This document shows, piece after piece, positions 17,443 through 24,483 of a DNA stretch of 24,856 bases (the stretch's first letter is position 1; every line of letters starts with the position of its first letter). The stretch is taken from contig NW_008705571.1 in the NCBI RefSeq assembly GCF_000186865.1, forward strand, positions 1,031,144 through 1,055,999, given 5' to 3'. The position numbers and the translations under genes are program-made. This DNA comes from Aureococcus anophagefferens. Lineage: Eukaryota > Sar > Pelagophyceae > Pelagomonadales > Pelagomonadaceae. Under the pieces are notes generated by a model that worked only from the letters and a program-made list of their open reading frames with translations, was not told the origin of the DNA and did no database searches.

Positions 17443-18267
17443 CTACTCCTTCTTGGCCTTTGGCGCGGGCGCGGGCGCGGGCGCGGGCGCCGTCGCGATC
17501 GCGAGGAGCGCGTAGGACGCGGCGGCGCTCGCGAGGAGCACGGCGCCCTGCGTCGCCGCGTCGCCGGCGAAGAGCTTGGCGGCGACCTCCGTGCCCAGCA
17601 CGCCGCCCGCGGTGCCCGTCTTGTGGTAGCCGAGGCCGACGCAGTTGCCCGAGAAGAGGCCGAGCGAGCCGCAGACCTTGAGCAGCTGGCCGACGCGGCT
17701 CCCCGTCGCCGCGCGGTGCAGGGCGACGAGCACGGTCGCGTTCGCGGCGAAGAAGCAGCAGGACGCCGTCATGGCCGCCGTCGGCCGGTTCGCGGGATCC
17801 ATCGCGACCCAGACGAGCGAGCACGAGCCGCCTAGACCGCAGCAGATGGCGCCGACGACCATGTAGCGCGTCGCCCGCGTCACCGCCGAGGCCATGTCGG
17901 CGAAGCAGAGGAAGAGCAGCACGCCCGCGAGCATGGCGAACTCCATGCCCGGCGCCTCGTACATGTGGCCCGTCGCCGCGAGGCACGCGCCGCCGAAGAG
18001 CACGTTGAGGCAGGCGGCGCCGACGAGGTAGCAGAAGTCGCAGCGCGCGAGGCGGTCCTTGTACGCGGCGAGCGTGAAGTGGCCGACGAAGAGGCACGCC
18101 GCGCCCAGGCCCTTGAGCACGCCGCCCCAGGGCGGCAGCGCGTGCTCGTAGCCCGCCTTGAACTCGTCGTAGGCCTCGAGCGACGACCCGAGGAGGCCCA
18201 GGTAGCAGGGCGGCGCGACGGACGCGAAGGTCGCCAGAGCCGGGGCTATGAGCACGAGCGAGGACAT
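17443..18267 (-). CDS. Multispanning membrane protein of unknown family
   Basis: ATG 18267 gives 274 residues; a longer GTG-started frame exists upstream but has no better support. About eight hydrophobic segments can be picked out, including LVLIAPALATFASVAPPCYL, LKGLGAACLFVGHFTLAAY, FAMLAGVLLFLCFADMAS, MVVGAICCGLGGSCSLVWVA and AVLLASAAASYALLAIAT. Many segments are rich in Gly, Cys and Ala. A charged loop (LEAYDEFKAGYEH) follows the first. The tail is an Ala-Pro repeat ending KAKKE, which fits a KxKxx ER-retrieval signal if the C-terminus is cytosolic. I do not recognise the family. It converges on VPS13 with only 20 bases between stop codons and diverges from the RGS-PH gene. The ORF itself is well supported by its membrane-protein composition. 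Confidence 0.7.
   Translation of the reverse strand: MSSLVLIAPALATFASVAPPCYLGLLGSSLEAYDEFKAGYEHALPPWGGVLKGLGAACLFVGHFTLAAYKDRLARCDFCYLVGAACLNVLFGGACLAATGHMYEAPGMEFAMLAGVLLFLCFADMASAVTRATRYMVVGAICCGLGGSCSLVWVAMDPANRPTAAMTASCCFFAANATVLVALHRAATGSRVGQLLKVCGSLGLFSGNCVGLGYHKTGTAGGVLGTEVAAKLFAGDAATQGAVLLASAAASYALLAIATAPAPAPAPAPKAKKE
17463..17491 (-). repeat. GCGGGC hexanucleotide tract encoding Ala-Pro repeats
   Basis: A perfect hexamer tract of about four and a half units encodes the alternating Ala-Pro tail of the minus-strand membrane protein just before its Lys-rich end. It is a likely site of length variation. Confidence 0.8.
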
Positions 18268-18407
18268 GCTTTGTGGCTCGTTTATGCGACGTGCGACGAT
18301 GCGAGTGGTGACCAGAGCTGCCACACCGATCGCGTTGCCTGCAATCACTTCAAGTTCACGTCTGGTGCCGTCACGATTGGCCCGGGATTGCCTGGGGCTG
18401 GGCCATC
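18268..18407. promoter_or_regulatory. Divergent promoter region, membrane protein / RGS-PH gene
   Basis: 140 bases separate outward-facing ATGs, the tightest divergent pair in the window. The segment is less GC-rich than the flanks. No named motif is visible. Shared regulation is possible but inferred only from spacing. Confidence 0.45.
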
Positions 18408-20165
18408 ATGGAGGCATCCGCCGACGCGGCTGCCTCCCTGCCGCCGCCGCCGCCGCCTGCGGCGACGCCCGAGGCGCGGTCGTCGGAGGAGGACTCCGTG
18501 CGCTTCAGCGAGATGCTGCGGCGCGGGCCCGACGAGGATTGTAAGATCGGCCCCAGGGCCGCGCCGCCGACGACCGCGGCGCCGACGCCGAGCCTCGCGG
18601 GGTCGCTCCTCTCCTGGGCGACGGCGCGGCGGCCCGCGAAGTCGGGCGCCGAGGCGCCGTTGACCGCCGCGTCGGCCGAGTCGCTGCGGCGCCGGTCGCG
18701 GCTGCCGCGGCAGGGCCGGCTCACGATCCACGACCTGCTCCGATCCGAGGTGCTCCTCCAGCACGACGACGGGAGCGCGGCGCCGGACGACGTCGACGCC
18801 GTCGCGGCCCAGTTCGCCGCCTTCGTGCGCGAGCGCTTCGCCTACGAGCTCGTCGAGTTCTACCTCCGCGTCGAGCGCTACCGCCGCTGCGGCGGCCGCG
18901 AGGCCGCGGCCGTCGCGGCGTCCATCGCGGCGACCTTCGTCGCCCGCGGCGCGCCGCGGGAGGTCAACGTCAGCGACGCGGCGCGCCACGCGGCGCTCCA
19001 GCGCGCCGCGGGCGGCGCCGCGCCCCAGCCGGACGCGTTCGACGCGCTCCAGGCCGAGGTCGTCCACATCCTGGCCGTCGACTTCCTGACGCCTTTTCTC
19101 AAGGAGACCTTGGACGCCCAGAAGCCGGCGAAGCGCGCCCGGCGCCGGGCGGCGTCCTGCGGCCGCGACGATTTTCCGAGAGATGTCGACCGGGGAAACG
19201 AAGACCAATCGTTCCCTAGGCGCCGCGACGTCGCCGCGAAACTTTTGGCCTACGTCGCGTCTCGCCACGTGCTCGCGGACCGGCCCGCGCCGTCGCCCGC
19301 GGCCGGCGACGGCCTCGCGGACGCGCCGCCGGCGCCGCGCGACGCGTGGTGGGTCGGCCCGCGGGCGCTGGGCGACGCGCTGCGGACGCGGGGCGCGCTG
19401 CTCAAGCGGTCGCGGCCCGGCGGCCTCCGGGGCGGCCGGCCGAGCTGGCGGCGGCGCTGGTTCGTTCTGGACGTCCGCGGTGGCGCGATCCGCTACTACG
19501 CCGACGCGGGCGAGCGCCGCGGGCGGCCGCCGCTGCGCTTCTCGCCGGCCGCGGCCGTCGGCGAGGCGCGCGCGCCGGGCGCGTCGCCCGACGAGCGGCG
19601 GCGGACGCTCGAGCTCCGGGGCCTCGTCGACGACGCGGGCGCGACGCGCGCCGTCGTGCTCCGCGCGCCGACGAGCCGCGAGGCCGACGAGTGGCGGCGG
19701 TCCCTGGCCTACGCGGCGCGGCTCGCGTCGCGGCGCGGCGCGCTCGGCGTCTCGGCCGAGTCCCTCGGCGCGTCCGACGACGAGTTCGAGGGCGCGCGGC
19801 GCCTCGCGCGGCCGCCGGGCCCGCGGCGGCCCGCGTCGCTCACGGTCGCGCGGAGCCAGCCCGTCGTGCGCATGCCCTGGCGGCCCGCGGCGCGCGGCGA
19901 GCCCGCGCGCGAGCCGCCGCCGACGCCGTCGAGCCCCGTCATCATCGACGCGCTCCGGCGCGTCGTCCGCGAGGGCGACGACGCCGTCGACGCGGACGCC
20001 GTCGACGAGGCCGTCGCGAGCCGCGACTCGCTGGCCCTCGGCGACAACATCGCCACGGCCCTCGCGGCCGGCGGCGACGACCGGGAGTCGCTCGGCCTCT
20101 CCGCGGCCCGCGAGGACCTCTGGGACCTCCTGCTCAAGTCGCGCGGGGGGACGCTGCCGGCCTAA
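18408..20165 (+). CDS. RGS domain plus PH domain signalling protein
   Basis: ATG 18408 has a purine at -3 and G at +4, and gives 585 residues. After a Pro/Ala/Ser-rich N-terminus comes an RGS domain at ~105-235: LTIHDLLRSEVLL, FAAFVRERFAYELVEFYLRV, VNVSDAARHAALQRA and FDALQAEVVHILAVDFLTPF, matching the family's N-terminal helix, EN(L/I)xF(W/Y)-like helix and terminal helices. RGS domains speed GTP hydrolysis on G-alpha proteins. A PH domain follows at ~326-440 (GALLKRSR, SWRRRWFVLDVRGGAIRYYAD, TLELRGL, VVLRAPTSREADEWRRSLAYA) with the conserved late Trp, and would bind phosphoinositides or proteins. The region between is basic and includes a short lower-GC insert near 19170-19225. The C-terminal ~140 residues are low complexity plus a DLWDLLLKS helix. 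Probably membrane-peripheral. Both domain calls are pattern-based and fairly strong. Confidence 0.75.
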   Translation: MEASADAAASLPPPPPPAATPEARSSEEDSVRFSEMLRRGPDEDCKIGPRAAPPTTAAPTPSLAGSLLSWATARRPAKSGAEAPLTAASAESLRRRSRLPRQGRLTIHDLLRSEVLLQHDDGSAAPDDVDAVAAQFAAFVRERFAYELVEFYLRVERYRRCGGREAAAVAASIAATFVARGAPREVNVSDAARHAALQRAAGGAAPQPDAFDALQAEVVHILAVDFLTPFLKETLDAQKPAKRARRRAASCGRDDFPRDVDRGNEDQSFPRRRDVAAKLLAYVASRHVLADRPAPSPAAGDGLADAPPAPRDAWWVGPRALGDALRTRGALLKRSRPGGLRGGRPSWRRRWFVLDVRGGAIRYYADAGERRGRPPLRFSPAAAVGEARAPGASPDERRRTLELRGLVDDAGATRAVVLRAPTSREADEWRRSLAYAARLASRRGALGVSAESLGASDDEFEGARRLARPPGPRRPASLTVARSQPVVRMPWRPAARGEPAREPPPTPSSPVIIDALRRVVREGDDAVDADAVDEAVASRDSLALGDNIATALAAGGDDRESLGLSAAREDLWDLLLKSRGGTLPA

Positions 20166-20303
20166 GTCGCGGGCTGTTTTTTTCAAATTAACAAAGGCCC
20201 GGCGCGAGCGGTGGGGGGCGAGGGGCGGCGGCGGGGCCGCCCGTCGGCGAGGGGCGGGGGGCGGGGGGAGCGGGCGACGGCGGAGGGGGCGATGCGGGCG
20301 GCG
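20166..20303. other. Convergent intergenic region with G-quadruplex-forming tract
   Basis: 138 bases lie between the stop codons of the RGS-PH gene (+) and NTT (-). The plus strand at 20251-20274 reads as four G-tracts of 4, 6, 6 and 3 with short loops, a strong quadruplex pattern. A further G-rich stretch is at 20210-20240. A T7 run and an AT-rich patch at 20176-20193 precede it and may include the RGS-PH mRNA end. Confidence 0.6.
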
Positions 20304-21986
20304 CTATTCCTGGTCGACCTCCTCCATCTTCCTGTCGAACTGGCCGGCGAGGGATTTGGCGGATTTGAGCCAGAAGGCGATGATCAGGAAGAGGCTCCCC
20401 GCGAGGTACGGCGTGGACGCGGCGAGCGAGCCGAGGCTGAGGATCAGGCCCTGCTGGTAGAGGGCGCCGCCGGACTTGCCGAGGGGGTTGCCGATGACGT
20501 CGACGGCGGCCTTGCCCTTGGTCTTCTGCTCCGCGTCGAGCGGGATGTAGGCCATCTCCTTGCACGGGTCGAAGAGGCTGTACTTCGTCGACTTGGACGC
20601 GATGTTCTGCGCCGCGCCGACGAAGACGGCCATCATCAGGGGCGTCGTCCCCAGCTTCGCCGCGACGGGCTGCCAGAAGCCCGGGGCGAGCACGAGGGAG
20701 AAGAACGTGACGCCCGTCGCGAGCAAGGTCACGGGCGTGACGGCCGCCGCGATGCCCCAGCCGAAGCGCTTGAGCACCTGCTGGCCCACGAGCATCATGA
20801 AGAAGGTCACGACGCCCGTCGACGACGAGAAGCCGCCCATGAAGGCGCTGTAGGCCGCCGGGTCCGGGAACTGCTTCTTGAGGTTCGCCTTCCACGTGAC
20901 CTCGACGATGTTGATCGCCATGCCGTAGCCGATGACCAGCGTCGCGAGGTCGCGGATGTACTTGGACTGGGCGAGGTACTTGGCGCTCTCGCCCATGGAC
21001 ATCTTCGTCTTGACCTTGGCCTTCTTGAGCGTCGACGGGTCGACGCACTCGGGGTCCGTGACGACCTTGCGCTGCATGTACTCGTACGCGCCGAGGAGCA
21101 CGCCGCCGGACGCGCAGACGCCGCCCATGAGGAGCTGGAGCGACAAGCCCCAGGCGTCGGCGCCCGTCGCGCCCACGCGCAGCTTGGACACGAGGCGCAC
21201 GAACTGGCCCGAGAAGACGAGGGCGATGTTCGCGAAGAGGCCGAACAGCGGGTAGTACTTCTTCGCCTCCTTGACGGAGACGACGGAGTTGGCGAAGCCC
21301 CAGAAGAGGAGGGACGCGACGACGGAGCCCCAGAGCTCGGCCATGAGGTAGAACATGGAGAAGGTCCAGTTGCGCAAGATCGCGATGGGCGCGGCGAACG
21401 ACGCGGGCAGGAAGCCCTGCATGGCGTCGCAGAGGCCGTTGGGGTGCAGGACCCCGATGTTCGGGTAGAGGAGGAAGGCGAAGGACGCGAAGAAGGTGAG
21501 GAACGTGCCGATGACGCCCCGGAAGAGCTGCGGCTGCGAGAACCGGTTGCTCAGCGACGAGTAGAGGATCGTGAACGCGATCGCGCCGGGCAGGTTCACG
21601 TAGGTCTTGAGGAACGGGATGATCTCGGCGCCGGACTTGGGCGCCGTGACGACGAGCACGTCCTTCGTGTCGCGCAGGATCGTGTAGTTGAAGAGGATGC
21701 AGAAGAAGATGATCGCGAGCGGCACGACCTTCTTCACCTCGGGGCTCTTGAGCCCCTTGGCGAGCTTGGTCGTGCGCGGGAAGTTCTCCTTGAACCAGGC
21801 CCTCTTTTCGGCGTCGTCCGCGGTGGCGGCGACGCCGAGCTTCGTCTGCTGGCGCGCCGCGACGGGCGTGGAAGGCAGGGGCGACCGCAGGCCGCCGGCG
21901 CCGCGCGCGAGCGTCGACACCGCCGGGCTCTGGAACGCGTGCACGGAGGCGACCGAGGCGAGCAGAATTGCGAGCTTCATGGCCAT
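20304..21986 (-). CDS. NTT: Plastid-targeted ATP/ADP translocase (NTT family)
   Basis: It exchanges cytosolic ATP for ADP (or other nucleotides) across the inner plastid envelope. ATG 21986 gives 560 residues; a second ATG two codons on would serve equally. The N-terminus is a signal peptide (MKLAILLASVASVHA) with Phe-18 at the cleavage site (FQSPA), the heterokont plastid-import pattern, then a basic Ser/Thr-rich transit stretch to ~60. The rest matches the AAA_TLC/NTT family, usually with 12 membrane spans. The four charged residues reported as essential in plant NTTs have counterparts: Lys in ILRDTKDVLVV (~108), Glu in MAELWGSVVASLLFWGFAN, Glu in IVEVTWKANLKKQFPDPAAY, and Lys in the EMAYIPLDAEQKTKGKAA block. 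NPLGKSGGALYQQG is also typical. Family firm; ATP/ADP exchange rather than another NTT substrate range is the best guess. Confidence 0.92.
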   Translation of the reverse strand: MAMKLAILLASVASVHAFQSPAVSTLARGAGGLRSPLPSTPVAARQQTKLGVAATADDAEKRAWFKENFPRTTKLAKGLKSPEVKKVVPLAIIFFCILFNYTILRDTKDVLVVTAPKSGAEIIPFLKTYVNLPGAIAFTILYSSLSNRFSQPQLFRGVIGTFLTFFASFAFLLYPNIGVLHPNGLCDAMQGFLPASFAAPIAILRNWTFSMFYLMAELWGSVVASLLFWGFANSVVSVKEAKKYYPLFGLFANIALVFSGQFVRLVSKLRVGATGADAWGLSLQLLMGGVCASGGVLLGAYEYMQRKVVTDPECVDPSTLKKAKVKTKMSMGESAKYLAQSKYIRDLATLVIGYGMAINIVEVTWKANLKKQFPDPAAYSAFMGGFSSSTGVVTFFMMLVGQQVLKRFGWGIAAAVTPVTLLATGVTFFSLVLAPGFWQPVAAKLGTTPLMMAVFVGAAQNIASKSTKYSLFDPCKEMAYIPLDAEQKTKGKAAVDVIGNPLGKSGGALYQQGLILSLGSLAASTPYLAGSLFLIIAFWLKSAKSLAGQFDRKMEEVDQE

Positions 21987-22427
21987 CTTGGCGCGGTGTG
22001 CAGCGGCGGCGACGAGAGGAGTTCACGCAACGAGCGAGCTGTCTTCCGTATATGCAAGTTCTTGGGTGCAACATCAAGTCTAATATGTCGCCAACCTAAC
22101 CCACGCACTTACGCGCAGCTGGTAATCATCGCCCCTTGAACCATGCGTTGTTCGCGGCGGGAGCTACGCGTACGCAGCTCTGTGCTTTTTTTTTGCAGCG
22201 ATTTGACCTCAAAGAAGGTCGTGGACGACGATGCCAGAGACGCAGGGCTTTCTGTCGTTGTCGCAGGCCGTGTGCCGGAGTCGAGGCTACTCCGCAGTCG
22301 CCGTAGCGACGCATGCTACGGCATCCACGGCGCGGCTCGCACGCGCCGCGCGACGGGGCGGTCGTACCAACGTCAAACAACGATGAAGTCGTGATTTGCC
22401 GGAGAGCTCGAGCCGGCCTGGTCCAGC
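21987..22427. promoter_or_regulatory. Divergent intergenic region between NTT and the amino-acid transporter
   Basis: 441 bases separate the two outward-facing ATGs. This is one of the AT-richest parts of the window, notably 22040-22140 and 22176-22200. A T9 run followed by GCAG at 22186-22198 could be a 3' splice site of a 5'-leader intron of the plus-strand gene, but no partner donor is clear. Two overlapping short ORFs (22143-22394 on +, 22126-22380 on -) have no protein character. Both promoters must lie here. Confidence 0.45.
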
Positions 22428-24201
22428 ATGGCTCCAGGATCTGTCGCTGTCGCCTGCTTGCTGCTGCTCCATGGCGCGCTCGGCAATACCATCGCGTCGA
22501 AGCGCCGCCAGCTCAAGTTGCTCCGGCCGCAGAAAACGGTCCGCCGCGGCGGCTCGGACGGCCAGGCCGCGGAGCCGGGCGCGGCGGCCGCGGCGCCCGA
22601 CGCGGCCGTGGACGCCGCAAGCGATGCGCCCGACGCGCAAACCGCGGCGAGCGCGACGCCGGTGGAGGCCGGCGCGGGCGGGACGCTGACGCAAGCCGCG
22701 GCGAGCGCGACGCCGGCGGAGACCGCGAGCGCGACGCCGGCGGAGACCGCGAGCGCGGCGCCGGCGGCGCCGCCGCAGGACTTCGACGCGGCCGCGGACG
22801 CCGCGCGGGCCGCGGCCGGGGCGGACGCCGCGGCGCTCGCGGCGGCGGCGGAGGCCGCCGCGAGCCTGCCGCCGGCGCGGCCGCACTCGGAGCACGACCA
22901 CCTCTCGGCGCGCGAGCTCGCGGCGGTCATCGTCGCGGATTTGACGCCGCACGGCATGCTGCCCCTCGCCTGGGCCGCGGCGGCCGGCGGCGGCACGGGC
23001 TGGGTGCCCGCGGTCGCACTCCTCGCGACCTTCGGCGCAGCCTCGACGTACACGCTCTTCCTCGCGGCGCGCGTGTCCGAGGCCGCGGGCGGGTCGCCCG
23101 CGCCGGCGCTGTCCACGCTCTGGCGCCTCGCGCGGCTGCCCGGCGCGCGCTGCGTCGACGGCGGCGTCGCCGTGCTCTGCGGCGGCTGCTGCGTCTTCTA
23201 CGCGGCATCGCGTCCCGCGTCCGAACGAGAGGGGCGAGCGCGACGCCCGACCCCCCTTCCGAACGCAGGCCTTCGCCGCGGACCTCTTCCACGCCCTGGC
23301 GGCGCGCGCGGGCTTCGCGGCGTCGCGCGCGGCGGTGCTCGCGGCGCTGCTCGTCGCGCCGCTGTCGCCGCTCTGCCTCGGCGACGACCTCAGCGTGCTC
23401 AAGTACTCGTCCTACGCGGGGCTCGCGGGCGTGGCCTACACGTCGGTCTTCCTCGCGCGCGCCGGCGCCGCGGCGGCGCTGCCCGTGCCCGCGCTCCGCG
23501 TCGGCGCCGGCACGGCCGTCCTCGCGAACACGCGCGGCGACGCCGCGTCCCCTTTTATACGACGCGCCGCGTTCGTGACCCCGAAACCCCCCCCCCCCCC
23601 CAGGCTCGTCGTCGCGTTCCTCTGCCACTACAACGCGCTCCAGTACTACCAGGAGCTCGAGCCGGCGGAGCGGTCGCCGCGGACCTACGCCAAGTCCGCG
23701 GGCGCGGGCGCGCTCGCGACGGCGGTCGTCTTCGGGTGCACGCTCTTCGGCGGCGTCGCGGCCTTCGGCGGCGCCGCGCTGCCGAACGTGCTCAACAACT
23801 TTGGGGACACGGGCGGCGCGGCGCTCGCGCGCCTGGGCACGGGCGTCGCGATCCTCTCCGGGTTCCCGCTCATGTTCGCGGGGCTCAAGGTCGCGCTCGA
23901 CGGCGCGGCGCCCGCCTGGGTCGCGCGCCGCGACCGGCGCGCCGCGACGCACGTCGCGCTCCTCGCCGCCGTCGGCGCCGCGGCCGCGAAAGCGTCCGAG
24001 GACGACGTCGGCCTCATCATCGAGCTCCTCGGCTCGACGCTCGGCGTCGCCGCGGTCTACGTCGTCCCGGGCCTCGCCGCGGCGCGGTCCGCCGCGCTCC
24101 CGCCGGCCCACAAGGCCGCCGGCGGCGCCGTCGCCGCCGCGGGCTCGCTCCTCGCCGTCGGCGGCAGCCTCCTCACCTACAAGACCCACGCGAAGCACTG
24201 A
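22428..24201 (+). CDS. AAAP/SLC38-like amino-acid transporter, three exons (22428-23204, 23269-~23531, 23604-24201)
   Basis: It is probably a proton- or sodium-coupled amino-acid permease. ATG 22428 begins with a signal-like segment (SVAVACLLLLHGALG), then ~110 residues of Ala/Pro/Thr repeats, then the membrane core. Core blocks match heterokont AAAP proteins: HGMLPLAWAAAAGG, GAASTYTLFLAARV, CCVFYA joining AFAADLFHALAARAG, then PLSPLCLGDDLSVLKYSSYA, GLAGVAYTSVFLAR, VVAFLCHYNALQYYQELEP, GGAALPNVLNNFGD and SGFPLMFAGLKVALDG. The plus-strand frame changes between the first and second core parts, so an intron at 23205-23268 is required to join them. A second intron ends at 23603 after a C15 run; its donor is either GC at 23532 or GT at 23547. 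The second intron keeps frame, so its start cannot be set by frame alone. Family call strong, splice details inferred, substrate unknown. Confidence 0.75.
22647..22766 (+). repeat. 24-bp coding tandem repeat in the transporter N-terminus
   Basis: A unit beginning GCGAGCGCGACGCCGGCGGA occurs at 22701-22724 and 22725-22748 without a mismatch, and a partial, slightly changed copy follows at 22749-22766. A diverged copy lies at 22647-22670. Each 24-bp unit encodes eight residues (ASATPAET-type), so copy changes keep frame. Confidence 0.85.
23205..23268 (+). other. Transporter intron 1, apparent GC-AG, 64 bases
   Basis: The upstream exon ends in ...TTC TAC GCG and the downstream exon begins GCC TTC GCC, both phase 0, joining CCVFYA to AFAADLF as the family expects. 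The intron starts GCATCG and ends CCGAACGCAG. The GT dinucleotides just downstream of the exon give the wrong phase; upstream GTs in phase would delete conserved residues. The 8-mer TCCGAACG occurs twice inside, at 23220-23227 and 23258-23265. Confidence 0.55.
23532..23603 (+). other. Transporter intron 2 with C15 polypyrimidine tract (donor uncertain)
   Basis: The 3' end is a run of 15 C (23587-23601) followed by AG, and the downstream exon resumes in phase 2. Two phase-2 donors fit: GC at 23532 (72-base intron, joining VLANT to LVVAFLCHYNA) or GT at 23547 (57 bases). Both lengths are multiples of three and the unspliced frame has no stop. The insert, with a Pro run, has no counterpart in the family. 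Confidence 0.55.
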
Positions 24202-24483
24202 GGCGCGGCCGCGAGCTAACACCGACTCGACCGTGGGATCATTCCGCGACTGAAACAAACGGAAGTCTCGTCTCGGAAGAATGGGGGTTCGTTCTGGTCT
24301 CCTTTGCGGCCGTGGACGCGTCGCCGCGGCTCCGACTGCCCCAAAAAACAACAGACGGAAGTCTCGGAAGAATGGGGGTTCGTTATGGTCTCGCGCGGCG
24401 GGCCGCGCCCCGGTCCCCGCCCGCGTCGTCGTCGGTCGCGGGCGCCCCCGCGCGCCGACGCGCGAGCGCGCCGCGGCCGCCGC
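24202..24483. other. Convergent 3' region between the transporter and eL37
   Basis: 282 bases lie between the two stop codons. The left half (24202-24400) is AT-richer and holds an imperfect direct repeat, listed separately. The right half (24400-24483) is extremely GC-rich. No gene is apparent. Confidence 0.6.
24259..24392 (+). repeat. Imperfect direct repeat pair, ~38 bp, 96 bp apart
   Basis: Copy 1 (24259-24301) and copy 2 (24355-24392) share ACGGAAGTCTCG, then GAAGAATGGGGGTTCGTT and TGGTCTC. They differ by one base substitution (CTGG against ATGG) and a 5-bp TCTCG duplication in copy 1. The spacer is unrelated. The pair lies wholly in the convergent 3' region. Confidence 0.85.

Noticed and set aside
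8791..17835. Open frame of about 3000 codons on the plus strand overlapping VPS13 in another frame
   Set aside because: It is almost entirely Arg, Gly, Ala and Pro, with no domain motif. It is open only because high third-position GC in the real frame removes stops from the other frames.
19160..19225. Lower-GC insert in the RGS-PH gene as a possible intron
   Set aside because: The possible GT donor and CCCTAG acceptor are in different phases, and the reading frame is open across the segment.
22126..22394. Two overlapping short ORFs on opposite strands in the NTT/transporter gap
   Set aside because: Neither has a motif, a signal peptide or codon use like real genes here; they sit where two promoters must be.
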